The notes under the pieces were generated by a model. The model did not search any database and was not told where the DNA came from. It saw nothing but the letters and a program-made list of their open reading frames with translations. From Paenibacillus roseus (lineage in GTDB: Bacteria > Bacillota > Bacilli > Paenibacillales > Paenibacillaceae), in the NCBI RefSeq assembly GCF_016424485.1, contig NZ_JAELUP010000001.1:124001-188000 (forward strand): a stretch of DNA of 64,000 bases, written 5' to 3'. Positions 1 to 8,301 of this stretch are shown one piece after another; the first letter of the stretch is position 1, and the number at the start of each line of letters is the position of its first letter. The position numbers and the translations under genes are program-made.

Positions 1-1
1 T

Positions 2-676
2 TCCGAAGAAGTGCTTCGTTTTACAAGAGAAATTGTCGACTATTTAATTCAATATGACCCGAAAATGATTGTGATAGCCTGTAATACGGCAACAGCAGTA
101 GCCCTGCAGGATATTCGCTCCAAGGTTAATATTCCTGTTGTTGGTGTGATTTATCCCGGAGCGAGAGCTGCAATCGGACGCACCCAGACAGGCTACGTCG
201 GTGTAATTGGAACCGAGGGGACGATTAACAGCGGCGCTTACGATGCAGCTCTGAAGCGGCTTAGACCGGATATCGAGGTGCTCAGCAAGGCTTGCCCCAA
301 GTTTGTTCCTCTCGTAGAGAGAGGCAATTTCCGCTCTGCAGAGACGTATGATGCGGTAGAAAGCTCGTTGATCGGACTAAAGGGAAGCTCGATAGATTGC
401 CTCATTCTCGGCTGTACCCATTATCCGTATTTGGCCGATACAATCTCCGAGGTCATGGGACCGGAAGTCACATTAATCAGTTCTGCGGATGAGACGGCCC
501 GTGAAATCAGCACGATTCTGCATGATCAGGGCAAGCTGTCCCGCAATGAGCCTGTGCCGATTCACCACTTTTGCTGCAGTGGGGACCCGCGAATGTTCAA
601 GTCCATTGCGCAGCAATGGCTGAATAAGGAAATTGAGCTGACGCCGGTTGTTTGGCAAGTTCCGAAGATCGGTTAG
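2..676 (+). CDS. murI: Glutamate racemase, 3' part (5' end outside window)
   Basis: Interconverts L- and D-glutamate, supplying D-Glu for peptidoglycan in the cytoplasm. The reading frame is already open at base 2, so the gene is cut by the window edge; about 224 residues are visible against a usual 260-270. Both catalytic cysteine motifs of the Asp/Glu racemase family are present: ACNTA near visible residue 27 and GCTHYP near residue 137. The GTG at base 11 is internal, because the preceding codons (S-E-E) already match the family. No terminator is obvious before the next gene, about 80 bases downstream. Confidence 0.95.
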   Translation, partial: SEEVLRFTREIVDYLIQYDPKMIVIACNTATAVALQDIRSKVNIPVVGVIYPGARAAIGRTQTGYVGVIGTEGTINSGAYDAALKRLRPDIEVLSKACPKFVPLVERGNFRSAETYDAVESSLIGLKGSSIDCLILGCTHYPYLADTISEVMGPEVTLISSADETAREISTILHDQGKLSRNEPVPIHHFCCSGDPRMFKSIAQQWLNKEIELTPVVWQVPKIG

Positions 677-759
677 GCAGTGGATAGACAGATACCAGAC
701 ATAAGCCCGATTGTCCCGCATAAAAATGAAAAATACGTCATTTTACGGGAGGCGGAGCT

Positions 760-1869
760 TTGTACAATTTACCGTTTTATATGGTTCAGCCCGGTGATAC
801 AGCAGGACGTATCGCCGGGCGTTTTGGTGTGCCGGAAGAGGCGCTTTACGAAGCCAATCCTTTCCTCAAGCAAGGGACGGTGATCGTTGCTGGCTTGCAA
901 CTGCAGCTTCCATTGCCGCAAAACCCTCTTGCCAAACCGAATTCCGCTGATATCACCAAACGAATCGTCCAGGCGAGTCATGACTATGGCTACCCGGACC
1001 TGTGTTATCAAATTGCCAGGCTGCAGCGGCTTTACCCTTTTATCTGGTGTGAAAATATCGGTCGGAGTGTGAGCGGCAGAGCCATTCATGCGCTTCGTAT
1101 CGGCCAGGGGGACAAGGCCGTTCAGATCAATGCCTCCTTTCATGCCAATGAATGGATTACGTCACTGCTTGCGATGCGATTTATAGAGGATGTCGCGCGA
1201 TCCTTGTCGCTGGGGGAGAAGCTTCTCATCAGGAGTGAAGGAGAGGAATTGGACATACAAGCACTGAGCCGGCAGGTGACCTTATGGATTGTTCCGATGG
1301 TGAATCCTGACGGAGTTGAGCTTGTTCAAGGGGGAGTAGGCAAGACTCATCCAAGGTATGCGGAGCTGAAGAGACTCAATCGGGGAAGCGAAGATTTTTC
1401 CGAATGGAAGGCCAATATCAATGGGGTGGACTTGAATGATCAGTTTCCCGCCCATTGGGAAGAGGAAGTAAGTCGTCGCGGTCATGACGGGCCAGGTCCC
1501 CGTGATTATCCGGGATTGGCGCCGCTCGGCGAGCCGGAAGCGCGAACGTTGTACGAATTTACAAAGGAAAAGCAATTTGCAACCGTTCTGGCCCTTCATA
1601 CCCAAGGGGAGGAAATCTATTGGAATTACCGTGGCTATGAGCCGGCTGCAGCGGAGGATCTTGCGGGCAAGCTTGCCGCAGCCAGCGGATATAAGGCGGT
1701 TAAGCTGGAAGGCAGCGATGCTGGCTTCAAGGACTGGTTCATTCAGGAGTTCGGCAGACCGGGATTTACGGTTGAGGCCGGACTTGGTGTGAATCCGTTG
1801 CCGATAGCGCAATTTGATAAAATCTATGCAAATATACAGCAATTACTATTGGCAGCAGTCAAGCTGTAA
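760..1869 (+). CDS. LysM-M14 peptidase, gamma-D-glutamyl-diamino acid endopeptidase type
   Basis: Zinc metallopeptidase of the carboxypeptidase A (M14) family with an N-terminal LysM peptidoglycan-binding module (residues about 5-52). Zinc ligands H128 and E131 lie in HANEW, the third ligand is H280 in ALHTQG, and the catalytic glutamate is E339 in VEAGLG. This architecture is typical of gamma-D-Glu-(L)-meso-diaminopimelate peptidases that trim cell-wall peptides, often linked to sporulation or germination; the substrate is inferred from family. There is no classical signal peptide. The start is TTG, set by GGGAGG a few bases upstream. Length 369 aa is near the family norm. Confidence 0.88.
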   Translation: MYNLPFYMVQPGDTAGRIAGRFGVPEEALYEANPFLKQGTVIVAGLQLQLPLPQNPLAKPNSADITKRIVQASHDYGYPDLCYQIARLQRLYPFIWCENIGRSVSGRAIHALRIGQGDKAVQINASFHANEWITSLLAMRFIEDVARSLSLGEKLLIRSEGEELDIQALSRQVTLWIVPMVNPDGVELVQGGVGKTHPRYAELKRLNRGSEDFSEWKANINGVDLNDQFPAHWEEEVSRRGHDGPGPRDYPGLAPLGEPEARTLYEFTKEKQFATVLALHTQGEEIYWNYRGYEPAAAEDLAGKLAAASGYKAVKLEGSDAGFKDWFIQEFGRPGFTVEAGLGVNPLPIAQFDKIYANIQQLLLAAVKL

Positions 1870-1935
1870 GTTGTAATGGATTGCTGGCAGGTGCGGTATG
1901 CTATAATGACGGTAACAAAGGAGGGGACGCTCGAT

Positions 1936-2172
1936 ATGCGCAAGCTGCTTTCGCTCCGTCATTGGAAACAGGTATTTGTCCGCATCTACCGGCTGCTTGT
2001 GTCCAGGCAAGTGCCTTTGCATCATAAGCTGCTGTTTGTCGTTCCGGTGCTGCTCTATTGGGTGCTCCCGGATGTGCTGCCGTTTGTGCCGATTGATGAT
2101 ATTGCGGTGACGATGATTGCTGCACAGTGGTTTGCCCGGTGGATGGAGGGCAAGCACGGAACACCGTCCTGA
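1936..2172 (+). CDS. DUF1232 (YkvA-like) small membrane protein
   Basis: Small protein of 78 aa with one hydrophobic segment (residues about 28-45, LLFVVPVLLYWVLP) followed by the PIDDIAVT motif characteristic of DUF1232 proteins. Function unknown; family members are small inner-membrane proteins. The ATG at 1936 is chosen over an upstream in-frame start at 1876 because AAAGGAGG lies at 1917-1924. It follows the M14 peptidase gene by 66 bases on the same strand and may share its transcript. Confidence 0.75.
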   Translation: MRKLLSLRHWKQVFVRIYRLLVSRQVPLHHKLLFVVPVLLYWVLPDVLPFVPIDDIAVTMIAAQWFARWMEGKHGTPS

Positions 2173-2211
2173 AGATGTGAAAGAGAAGCTTTGGCAGGTT
2201 TGCAATCACGG

Positions 2212-2240
2212 TTGAACTTCCGGCCCGATTTCATTACAAT
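2212..2240 (+). promoter_or_regulatory. Predicted sigma-A promoter for the HesB-like gene
   Basis: TTGAAC at 2212-2217, a 17-base spacer, and TACAAT at 2235-2240. It lies just upstream of a good ribosome binding site (AAAGGAG) for the gene at 2265, so the 5' leader would be short. Prediction from consensus only. Confidence 0.55.
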
Positions 2241-2264
2241 ACAGATAAAAGGAGCTGGAAGAAG

Positions 2265-2567
2265 ATGAAATGTAAAATTTCCCGTAATGCTGCAAAGGTG
2301 CTGCAGCTTGAATTGGACAAGGCTGAGAATGAAGGCAAATTGCTGCGGGTTTTTGTGACGCACGCTCACGGTGATCACGCCCACTACGGCATGCAGCTTG
2401 ATGTTCCGACGGAAGCGGATGTTGTAGTGTCGACAGACAAGGAGATCGATGTGATTCTCGCCAAGGATGATCCGTTCCTGGATGGAATTCGGATTGATTA
2501 TTTTTATGTGCCGGAAGAAGGCTTTGCCATTACGAACCCTTCCAAGGGCAACCACGGGGATCACTGA
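2265..2567 (+). CDS. HesB/IscA-like iron-sulfur biosynthesis family protein
   Basis: Protein of 100 aa resembling the HesB-like (Fe-S biosynthesis) fold family of Paenibacillus. Visible features are a His-rich stretch THAHGDHAHYG (residues about 32-42) and the conserved tail FAITNPSKGNHGDH. The paired cysteines of true A-type Fe-S carriers are absent, so a direct carrier role is doubtful; a metal- or cluster-related role is inferred from fold family only. Start ATG is preceded by AAAGGAGCTGG. The next gene, also small, follows 33 bases later on the same strand. Confidence 0.7.
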   Translation: MKCKISRNAAKVLQLELDKAENEGKLLRVFVTHAHGDHAHYGMQLDVPTEADVVVSTDKEIDVILAKDDPFLDGIRIDYFYVPEEGFAITNPSKGNHGDH

Positions 2568-2600
2568 CCCGCGGAAGAAGCAAAGATCGGGGAAACGTAA

Positions 2601-2822
2601 ATGGCTAATGATATTCGCATTTGTGATAAATGCAAGCATATGAAGGTCAAAACGGCGCTGTCCAAGCTTAAGAAGCTGGACCCGGAATCGGAAATCCGCG
2701 TCGGCTGCAAATCGTATTGCGGTCCATGCGCGCGCAAAGCTTTCGTCTTTATCAACGGACGCTACATTACTGCGCCTACAGAGGATGAAGCTGTAGAGCT
2801 GGCTCGTAAGTTTGTCAAATAG
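2601..2822 (+). CDS. DUF1450 (YuzB-like) small cysteine protein
   Basis: 73-aa cytosolic protein of the DUF1450 family. Four cysteines are arranged as two pairs, CDKC (residues 8-11) and C36...CGPC (40-43), within the family pattern GC.SYCG.C, suggesting a metal or Fe-S site; no function is established. It sits directly behind the HesB-like gene and the two are probably co-transcribed. A large hairpin immediately downstream ends the unit. Confidence 0.75.
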   Translation: MANDIRICDKCKHMKVKTALSKLKKLDPESEIRVGCKSYCGPCARKAFVFINGRYITAPTEDEAVELARKFVK

Positions 2823-2865
2823 GCGGAATGCCTTGGACGGGGATAAGAACGGACGAATAACACAT

Positions 2866-2922
2866 ATAGCATAAGGAGCTGAACGTCTGCGGCCGGGCCG
2901 CATGTTCAGCTCCTTATGCTAT
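2866..2922. terminator. Bidirectional terminator hairpin between convergent genes
   Basis: Perfect 19-bp inverted repeat (2866-2884 with 2904-2922). The loop itself contains a 7-bp hairpin (TGCGGCC/GGCCGCA). It lies between the DUF1450 gene and the convergent RNA methyltransferase gene, where a shared terminator is expected, although the downstream T-run is weak. Confidence 0.7.
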
Positions 2923-2934
2923 TTATAACGAGGT

Positions 2935-4089
2935 CTAGATATTTTGATTGCGGGGCGGGAGCGGGCCGAAGTATTGATAGAGCGCACACTCGATCCGTCC
3001 GTTATACAGTTTTCGCTTCTTGTCTGCTGTCCGTCCGAAGTAATGCTCGAAGCTCTTCGCCGGGCTGATGGCAAATAAAGACCAGTTTGGCAAACGACTA
3101 GCCATTGCACCTAGCTGACGCACGGCTTTCTCCGCTTCCCTGTCATCTCCAAGTCTTTGCCCGTAAGGCGGGTTCGTGAGAATGCAGCCGTAATCGCCAA
3201 GCGGGACAGCTTTGTTCACAGGCTGCGGCTGGAATGACAACTCCGCGCCAAGTCCGGCTTTTTTGGCGGCAGCCTTGGCAATCTCAATCGCATTCGAATC
3301 GATATCCGAGCCGGTAATTTCCAGCGGAATGTCATCCTTCACCGAATCGTAAGCTTCTTCGCGCGCCTGCTCCCAACGCTGCTCGCCAATAATCGGCCAA
3401 TGCTCGCTGCTGAAGCTGCGGCGGATGCCGGGGGCAATATTCCAGCCGATCAATGCGGCTTCGATCGGCAGCGTCCCGGAGCCGCAGAATGGGTCATACA
3501 GCGGCCTGTCCGGACGCCAGCGGCTGAGCAACACGATTGCCGCTGCCATCGTTTCCTTGAGCGGCGCTTCGGTTGCGACCTTGCGGTAGCCGCGCTTGTG
3601 AAGGCTCGGTCCGGTCGTGTCCAGCGTAAGCAGCGCCATATCATTCAGCAAAGAAACCTCGGCCACATAACGCGCGCCGTTTTCCTGAAACCATTCATGC
3701 TTGTACTGCTGCTTCATTTTTTCTACAATCGCCTTTTTCACTATGCCCTGACAGGCAGGAACACTGGACAACTGCGATTTGTGGGAACGGCCCTCTACCG
3801 GGAATTCACCGTTCTCGGGAATCCAGTCCGGCCAATCGAGCGCTTTCGTCCCTTCGAACAATTCATCAAAGGTGCGGGCCGGGAATTCGCCCATTTTGAC
3901 CAAAATCCGGTCCGCCGTCCGCAGCCACAGATTCGTGCGGCAAATATCCTCATAACCGCCTTCGAAATTAACCCGGCCATTCTCCGTTTTCGTATGCTCG
4001 TATCCCAGATCTTTCAATTCGCGGGCGACAATCGCCTCAAGTCCCATCGGGCAGGTTGCAATCAGTTGAATCTTTGTCATAGGTATCAT
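2935..4089 (-). CDS. ypsC: THUMP-domain class I SAM RNA methyltransferase (RlmL/YpsC family)
   Basis: Predicted 23S rRNA guanine-N2 methyltransferase of the RlmL/YpsC family, 384 aa. An N-terminal THUMP RNA-binding region (about residues 45-155) is followed by a Rossmann methyltransferase domain with YDPFCGSGT (SAM binding) and TNPPYGQR, the NPPY motif of N-directed methylation. The modified base is inferred from family. The open frame extends to a GTG six bases upstream, but GGAG spaced 5 bases from the ATG at 4089 favours that start. It is monocistronic: convergent with 2601-2822 and divergent from the O-methyltransferase. Confidence 0.87.
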   Translation of the reverse strand: MIPMTKIQLIATCPMGLEAIVARELKDLGYEHTKTENGRVNFEGGYEDICRTNLWLRTADRILVKMGEFPARTFDELFEGTKALDWPDWIPENGEFPVEGRSHKSQLSSVPACQGIVKKAIVEKMKQQYKHEWFQENGARYVAEVSLLNDMALLTLDTTGPSLHKRGYRKVATEAPLKETMAAAIVLLSRWRPDRPLYDPFCGSGTLPIEAALIGWNIAPGIRRSFSSEHWPIIGEQRWEQAREEAYDSVKDDIPLEITGSDIDSNAIEIAKAAAKKAGLGAELSFQPQPVNKAVPLGDYGCILTNPPYGQRLGDDREAEKAVRQLGAMASRLPNWSLFAISPAKSFEHYFGRTADKKRKLYNGRIECALYQYFGPLPPRNQNI

Positions 4090-4135
4090 TTTCACTCCGT
4101 AATCTCAGCTTGACTTGTGTTTACCATTGCGAAGA

Positions 4136-4164
4136 TTGTAATCACAGGCCCAACAACATACAAT
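4136..4164 (+). promoter_or_regulatory. Predicted sigma-A promoter for the O-methyltransferase gene
   Basis: TTGTAA at 4136-4141, 17-base spacer, TACAAT at 4159-4164. This is 49 bases upstream of the chosen ATG. Consensus-based prediction. Confidence 0.5.
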
Positions 4165-4212
4165 CAAGTATAGGATAAAGTAGATGGATTGACAAACAGG
4201 GAGGAAATCAAT

Positions 4213-4842
4213 ATGGAAGCAGCTGAAAAGTATGTAGCGGATTTGTTCCGCGAGGATGAGCACCTGGAAAGAGCCAAGGAGGGCATTCGCGAAGCCGGTA
4301 TGCCGGAAATTTCGATCCAGCCCGCGTTCGGCAGAATGCTGACCATGCTTGCCTATACATCGGGAGCGCAGAATATACTGGAGATCGGTGCGCTTGGCGG
4401 GTACAGCGGCATCTGTCTGGCCCGCGGCCTGCGGGAGGGAGGAAGCCTTACTTCACTGGAGCTTGAAGCGGCCTATGCCGATGTTGCCAGGAGGCACCTG
4501 ACTGCAGCAGGGCTGGGCGACAAAGTAATCTACCGAATTGGCGATGCTGCCAAGAGCCTGGGGGAGCTTGAGAGCGAAGGCAGAAGCTTCGATTTCTTCT
4601 TCATTGACGCAGACAAGCAAGGCTACCCGGTCTATCTGGACCATGCGCTGCGGCTGGCGCGTCCGGGGGCGCTGATCGTCGCCGATAATACACTCCTTAG
4701 AGGACGGGTGACCGACCCGGACAAGCAAGGGCCTTCCGTCCACGCCATGCGCAGCTTCAATGAACGGCTGGCGACAGACGAGCGTCTCATCAGCACCTTA
4801 ATCCCCGCGTATGACGGATTGTCCATCGCTGTGGTAAAGTGA
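4213..4842 (+). CDS. SAM-dependent O-methyltransferase (YrrM/caffeoyl-CoA OMT-like)
   Basis: Class I methyltransferase of the O-methyltransferase 3 family, 209 aa. SAM-binding loop LEIGALGGYSG (about residues 57-67), acidic LELE, and FFIDADKQGY carrying the metal-binding aspartate typical of cation-dependent O-methyltransferases, followed by DNTLLRG. The substrate is unknown; Bacillus relatives include YrrM, implicated in tRNA modification. ATG 4213 is preferred to TTG 4189 because GGGAGG at 4199-4204 sits 8 bases upstream of it. The last 45 bases overlap the 3' end of the convergent MFS gene. Confidence 0.85.
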   Translation: MEAAEKYVADLFREDEHLERAKEGIREAGMPEISIQPAFGRMLTMLAYTSGAQNILEIGALGGYSGICLARGLREGGSLTSLELEAAYADVARRHLTAAGLGDKVIYRIGDAAKSLGELESEGRSFDFFFIDADKQGYPVYLDHALRLARPGALIVADNTLLRGRVTDPDKQGPSVHAMRSFNERLATDERLISTLIPAYDGLSIAVVK

Positions 4843-6015
4843 GCGGCGCACCCACAGGAAATTGAGAAAAAACATCGCCGAGGAGATGAGAAAGACGCCG
4901 CTGATCCCGACCCAGCCGGATATTAGGCCGCCCGTCACGGGACCGACCATGCTGCCAAGGCTAAGCATGCTGCTGTTGAAGCTGTATGCCCGGCTTTCCC
5001 TCCCTTCCGGCGTGAAACGTCTGATTAGCGAGTTCACAGTTGGAAGGAGGCCGCCGAGGAAGATGCCAAGCAGAAATCGTACGATCAGCAACTGCCATAC
5101 GGCGCCTACGAACGCTTGCGGAATGAACAGAATGGCAGAACCAAACAGGGCGATGCCAAGTATCTTCTCCGGTCCGATCCGGTCCCCGAGCTTGCCAAGC
5201 AGCGGCGCAGACACCATATTGGACAGCCCGGTGACCGAACCGACAAAGCCTGCCCAAAATGCTACGTTCTCCGCCGTTCCGTGCAAATGCTGTACGAAGA
5301 GCGGGATGAGCGGCATTGGCGAAATCATCGCGTACTGAATCATAAAGGTAACGGCGTAAAGAGCGGTCAATTGCGGAACCTTTGTCAGCTCGCGGAGTCC
5401 CTGAACGACTGAAATCTGGGGAATCGCCTGCGCTTTTTCCTTATCGAAATTTTCCTTCACCGTAAACATCGCCAGCAGAGACGCGAGAAACAGAAGAGCC
5501 CCTGTAATATAAAAAATCGGCCGGTAGCCGAAGGCATCGGCCATTATGCCGCCGAAGAACGGGCCCAAAATAGTTCCTGCGATAGCGCCGGATTGCAGTG
5601 TCCCCATTACATAGCCCATTTTTTCCTTCGGGGTTGTAGAAGAGATGAGCGAGATGGATGCCGGATTAAAGCCGGATATCGTACCGTTGATTAGGCGCAG
5701 CGCCAGCAGATGCCAAGGAGAAGTTGCGAAACCCATCAGCGTCATGACTACCGCCATCCCGAAGCCCGAGCGCAGCAGCATGACCTTGCGGCCGTAACGG
5801 TCCGAGAGCTTGCCCCACAGCGGCTGAAACACAAAGGATGTCACAAAATTGCCTGCAAAAATAAGACCCGCCCATGTACCGATGGTATGCTCACCTTGCA
5901 GGCCGAGATCATTTTGCAAATAAAGAGACAGAAAAGGGACAATCATCGTCATTCCAGCCATGACAAGGAATTGTCCGAACCAGAGGACGATCAGATTGAC
6001 TTTCCATTGTTCCAT
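4798..6015 (-). CDS. MFS transporter, drug:H+ antiporter-1 type
   Basis: Twelve-helix major facilitator permease of about 405 aa, probably a multidrug or metabolite exporter. The loop 2-3 signature GKLSDRYGRKVML and a second-half counterpart GKLGDRIGPEKIL are clear, and LQSGAIAGTILGPFFGG resembles the motif C seen in exporters. Substrate unknown. Start is ambiguous: ATG 6015 lies 13 bases after AGGAGG, while TTG 6024 lies only 4 bases after it; they differ by three residues. The 3' end overlaps the convergent O-methyltransferase gene by 45 bases. Confidence 0.87.
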   Translation of the reverse strand: MEQWKVNLIVLWFGQFLVMAGMTMIVPFLSLYLQNDLGLQGEHTIGTWAGLIFAGNFVTSFVFQPLWGKLSDRYGRKVMLLRSGFGMAVVMTLMGFATSPWHLLALRLINGTISGFNPASISLISSTTPKEKMGYVMGTLQSGAIAGTILGPFFGGIMADAFGYRPIFYITGALLFLASLLAMFTVKENFDKEKAQAIPQISVVQGLRELTKVPQLTALYAVTFMIQYAMISPMPLIPLFVQHLHGTAENVAFWAGFVGSVTGLSNMVSAPLLGKLGDRIGPEKILGIALFGSAILFIPQAFVGAVWQLLIVRFLLGIFLGGLLPTVNSLIRRFTPEGRESRAYSFNSSMLSLGSMVGPVTGGLISGWVGISGVFLISSAMFFLNFLWVRRSLYHSDGQSVIRGD

Positions 6016-6165
6016 TGCCCGCAATGCACCTCCTATGCTGCTGATTGAGTCCAAACGATTTCGGCAAATACGAGTCAAGTCCTAGTATATCACAGCTGGC
6101 AAGGTCTGCCTCCCGGACCACGCCCACATTGTCAAAGTATTGTCATACTCGTTAACGGTCAGCGG

Positions 6166-6194
6166 TTGTTAGCTCTGGTCAAAAAGGGCATAAT
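6166..6194 (+). promoter_or_regulatory. Predicted promoter of the heme operon
   Basis: TTGTTA at 6166-6171, 17-base spacer, CATAAT at 6189-6194, about 33 bases before the hemE ATG. Consensus-based prediction; no operator is evident. Confidence 0.5.
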
Positions 6195-6226
6195 GGAAGA
6201 TAATACGTAAGAAATGGGGAGCACAG

Positions 6227-7288
6227 ATGACATATAATGACCGGTTTATCCGGGCTTGCCGCAAGGAGAGCGTGGACCAGCTGCCTGTCTGGTATATGCG
6301 GCAAGCAGGCCGTTATGATCCGGATTATCGTAAAATAAAGGAGAAATATTCTCTCCTCGAAATTTGCCGCCAGCCGGAACTGGCCGCCGAAGTGACGATG
6401 ATGCCTGTACACAAACTGGGTGTCGACGCCGCTATTTTATATTCCGATATTATGAATCCGGTTGCTTCCATCGGCATTGATTTTGATATTGTGCAAAATA
6501 TCGGTCCGGTAATACATAACCCGATTCGGACCAAGGCGGATGTTGAGCGCCTGAAGCCGATTGATGTGGACGGCGATTTGTCTCATGTCATCGACACGAT
6601 CCGTATTCTGGATCGCGAGCTGAGCGTCCCGCTCATTACCTTTGCAGGGGCGCCGTTCACTATTGCCAGCTATCTGATTGAAGGCCGCCCGTCCAAAAAT
6701 TACATCCGCACCAAGGAAATGATGTACAGTGAGCCTGAGCTTTGGCACTTATTAATGGAGAAGCTCGGTGATATGGTCATCACATATTTGAGAGCGCATA
6801 TCGCTGCGGGCGGCAAGGCATTCCAGCTATTTGACAGCTGGGTCGGCGCGCTTTCCCCATATGATTTCCAAAAATTCGTCTTGCCGACCATCGAGCGCAT
6901 TTTTGACTCCTTGTCCGACCTTAGCCAGCCGAAAATTTATTTCCCTGGCGTAAGCTCTGGCGAGCTGTTGCCGGTACTCGGCAATGTGAAGGCCGATGTG
7001 ATCGGTCTGGACTGGCGCGTATCGATTGCTGAGGGACGGAGAAGGCTGGGCGGCCATTATGCGGTGCAGGGCAACCTGGACCCGCTTGTACTGACTGCGC
7101 CGCAAGCAGTCATCGAAGAGTATGCGGCGGCCATTATCGATCAGGGACTGGAACAGCCGGGCTTTATTTTCAACTTAGGACACGGGCTGTTCCCGGAAGC
7201 GTCGCTGGACAAGCTGCGGGAGCTGACAGGCTTTATTCACCAGTATTCGCAACAGAAAATCACCGCACTCAGCGGGCAAAGGAGCTGA
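6227..7288 (+). CDS. hemE: Uroporphyrinogen decarboxylase
   Basis: Decarboxylates the four acetate side chains of uroporphyrinogen III to give coproporphyrinogen III in the cytoplasm. The 353-aa length is standard. The N-terminal signature PVWYMRQAGRYDPDYR (about residues 20-35) with its substrate-binding arginines is intact, and the second signature (GAPFTIASYLIEG) is present. It is the first gene of hemE-hemH-hemY, the order seen in Bacillus subtilis, and is 6 bases from hemH. The gene therefore feeds the next two enzymes directly. Confidence 0.97.
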   Translation: MTYNDRFIRACRKESVDQLPVWYMRQAGRYDPDYRKIKEKYSLLEICRQPELAAEVTMMPVHKLGVDAAILYSDIMNPVASIGIDFDIVQNIGPVIHNPIRTKADVERLKPIDVDGDLSHVIDTIRILDRELSVPLITFAGAPFTIASYLIEGRPSKNYIRTKEMMYSEPELWHLLMEKLGDMVITYLRAHIAAGGKAFQLFDSWVGALSPYDFQKFVLPTIERIFDSLSDLSQPKIYFPGVSSGELLPVLGNVKADVIGLDWRVSIAEGRRRLGGHYAVQGNLDPLVLTAPQAVIEEYAAAIIDQGLEQPGFIFNLGHGLFPEASLDKLRELTGFIHQYSQQKITALSGQRS

Positions 7289-7294
7289 TTAGCC

Positions 7295-8218
7295 GTGGCC
7301 CAGCCAAAAATCGGCGTGCTCGTCATGTCCTACGGGACACCGGAGAGCATGGAGGACGTAAAGGAGTATTACACCCATATCCGCCGCGGCAATCCGCCTT
7401 CGGAGGAGCAGCTTGCCGATCTGACCGGACGTTATGAGGCCATTGTCGGGGGATTCTTCCCGCTTCGCAAAAATACCGATCGTCAGGTAGCAGGGCTTCA
7501 GGCCGCGCTGGACCGTCTTTCCCCGGATACTTATGTCTGCTATCAGGGGTTGAAGCACGCGAAGCCCTATATCGAGGACGGCGTGAAGCAGATGCGCGAA
7601 GATGGCATTACGGAAGCCGTTGGCATTGTGCTTGCGCCGCATTATTCCACGATGAGCGTAGGCAGCTATATTAAACGGGCGAATGAAACCGCAGAATCGG
7701 TGGGCGTTCGAATGAATTTTGTCGAGGAATACCATCTGCATCCCAAGCTGATTGAAGCTCTGACTGCAAGAATCATAGATGGAGTCGGCAAGCTTGGCTC
7801 CGAGCCGCCCGCCCACGATGTGACAGTGCTGTTCAGCGCCCATAGTCTGCCGGAGCGGATTATCCAGATGAAGGACCCTTATCCTGAGCAATTGCTGGCC
7901 ACATCCAGAGCAGTCGCTGAGGCGGCGGGAGTTCAGAATTGGCAGTTTACGTGGCAGAGCGCAGGCAGAACCCATGAGCCATGGCTCGGGCCGGACATTC
8001 TGGACACGCTGCAGGAGATTGGCCAGTCAGGAGCAAAGAAGGTATTGGCAGCGCCAATTGGATTTGTATCCGATCATTTGGAAGTGCTCTATGATCTCGA
8101 TATTGAGGCTAAAGCGGAAGCGGGCAAGTTGGGCGTGCAGTTTGAGCGGATTGAAATGCTGAATACGGACCCGCTCTATATGGAAGTATTGGCGGATTCC
8201 GTGATCAACGCAAAATAA
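7295..8218 (+). CDS. hemH: Ferrochelatase (coproporphyrin ferrochelatase)
   Basis: Inserts ferrous iron into the porphyrin; in Gram-positive bacteria with hemEHY the substrate is coproporphyrin III (enzyme also called CpfC). Length 307 aa fits this class. Visible motifs are VLVMSYGTPE at the N-terminus, the catalytic His in LFSAHSLPERI (about residue 182) and the glutamate region ending in GFVSDHLEVLYDLD. The start is GTG at 7295 with AAAGGAG at 7279-7285, inside the end of hemE, so translation is likely coupled. The partner gene hemY follows after 83 bases. Confidence 0.95.
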   Translation: MAQPKIGVLVMSYGTPESMEDVKEYYTHIRRGNPPSEEQLADLTGRYEAIVGGFFPLRKNTDRQVAGLQAALDRLSPDTYVCYQGLKHAKPYIEDGVKQMREDGITEAVGIVLAPHYSTMSVGSYIKRANETAESVGVRMNFVEEYHLHPKLIEALTARIIDGVGKLGSEPPAHDVTVLFSAHSLPERIIQMKDPYPEQLLATSRAVAEAAGVQNWQFTWQSAGRTHEPWLGPDILDTLQEIGQSGAKKVLAAPIGFVSDHLEVLYDLDIEAKAEAGKLGVQFERIEMLNTDPLYMEVLADSVINAK

Positions 8219-8301
8219 GCTTGAATTCAGCAAGACAACTACAGAGGTATCGAATTCGCAAAAGATTGTTGAGGCGAGTTCCAGGTTAAAGGGAGAGGTA
8301 A

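Noticed and set aside
4189..4194. TTGACA as a -35 box
   Set aside because: It lies only 24 bases before the ATG and contains the alternative TTG start; no -10 fits downstream.
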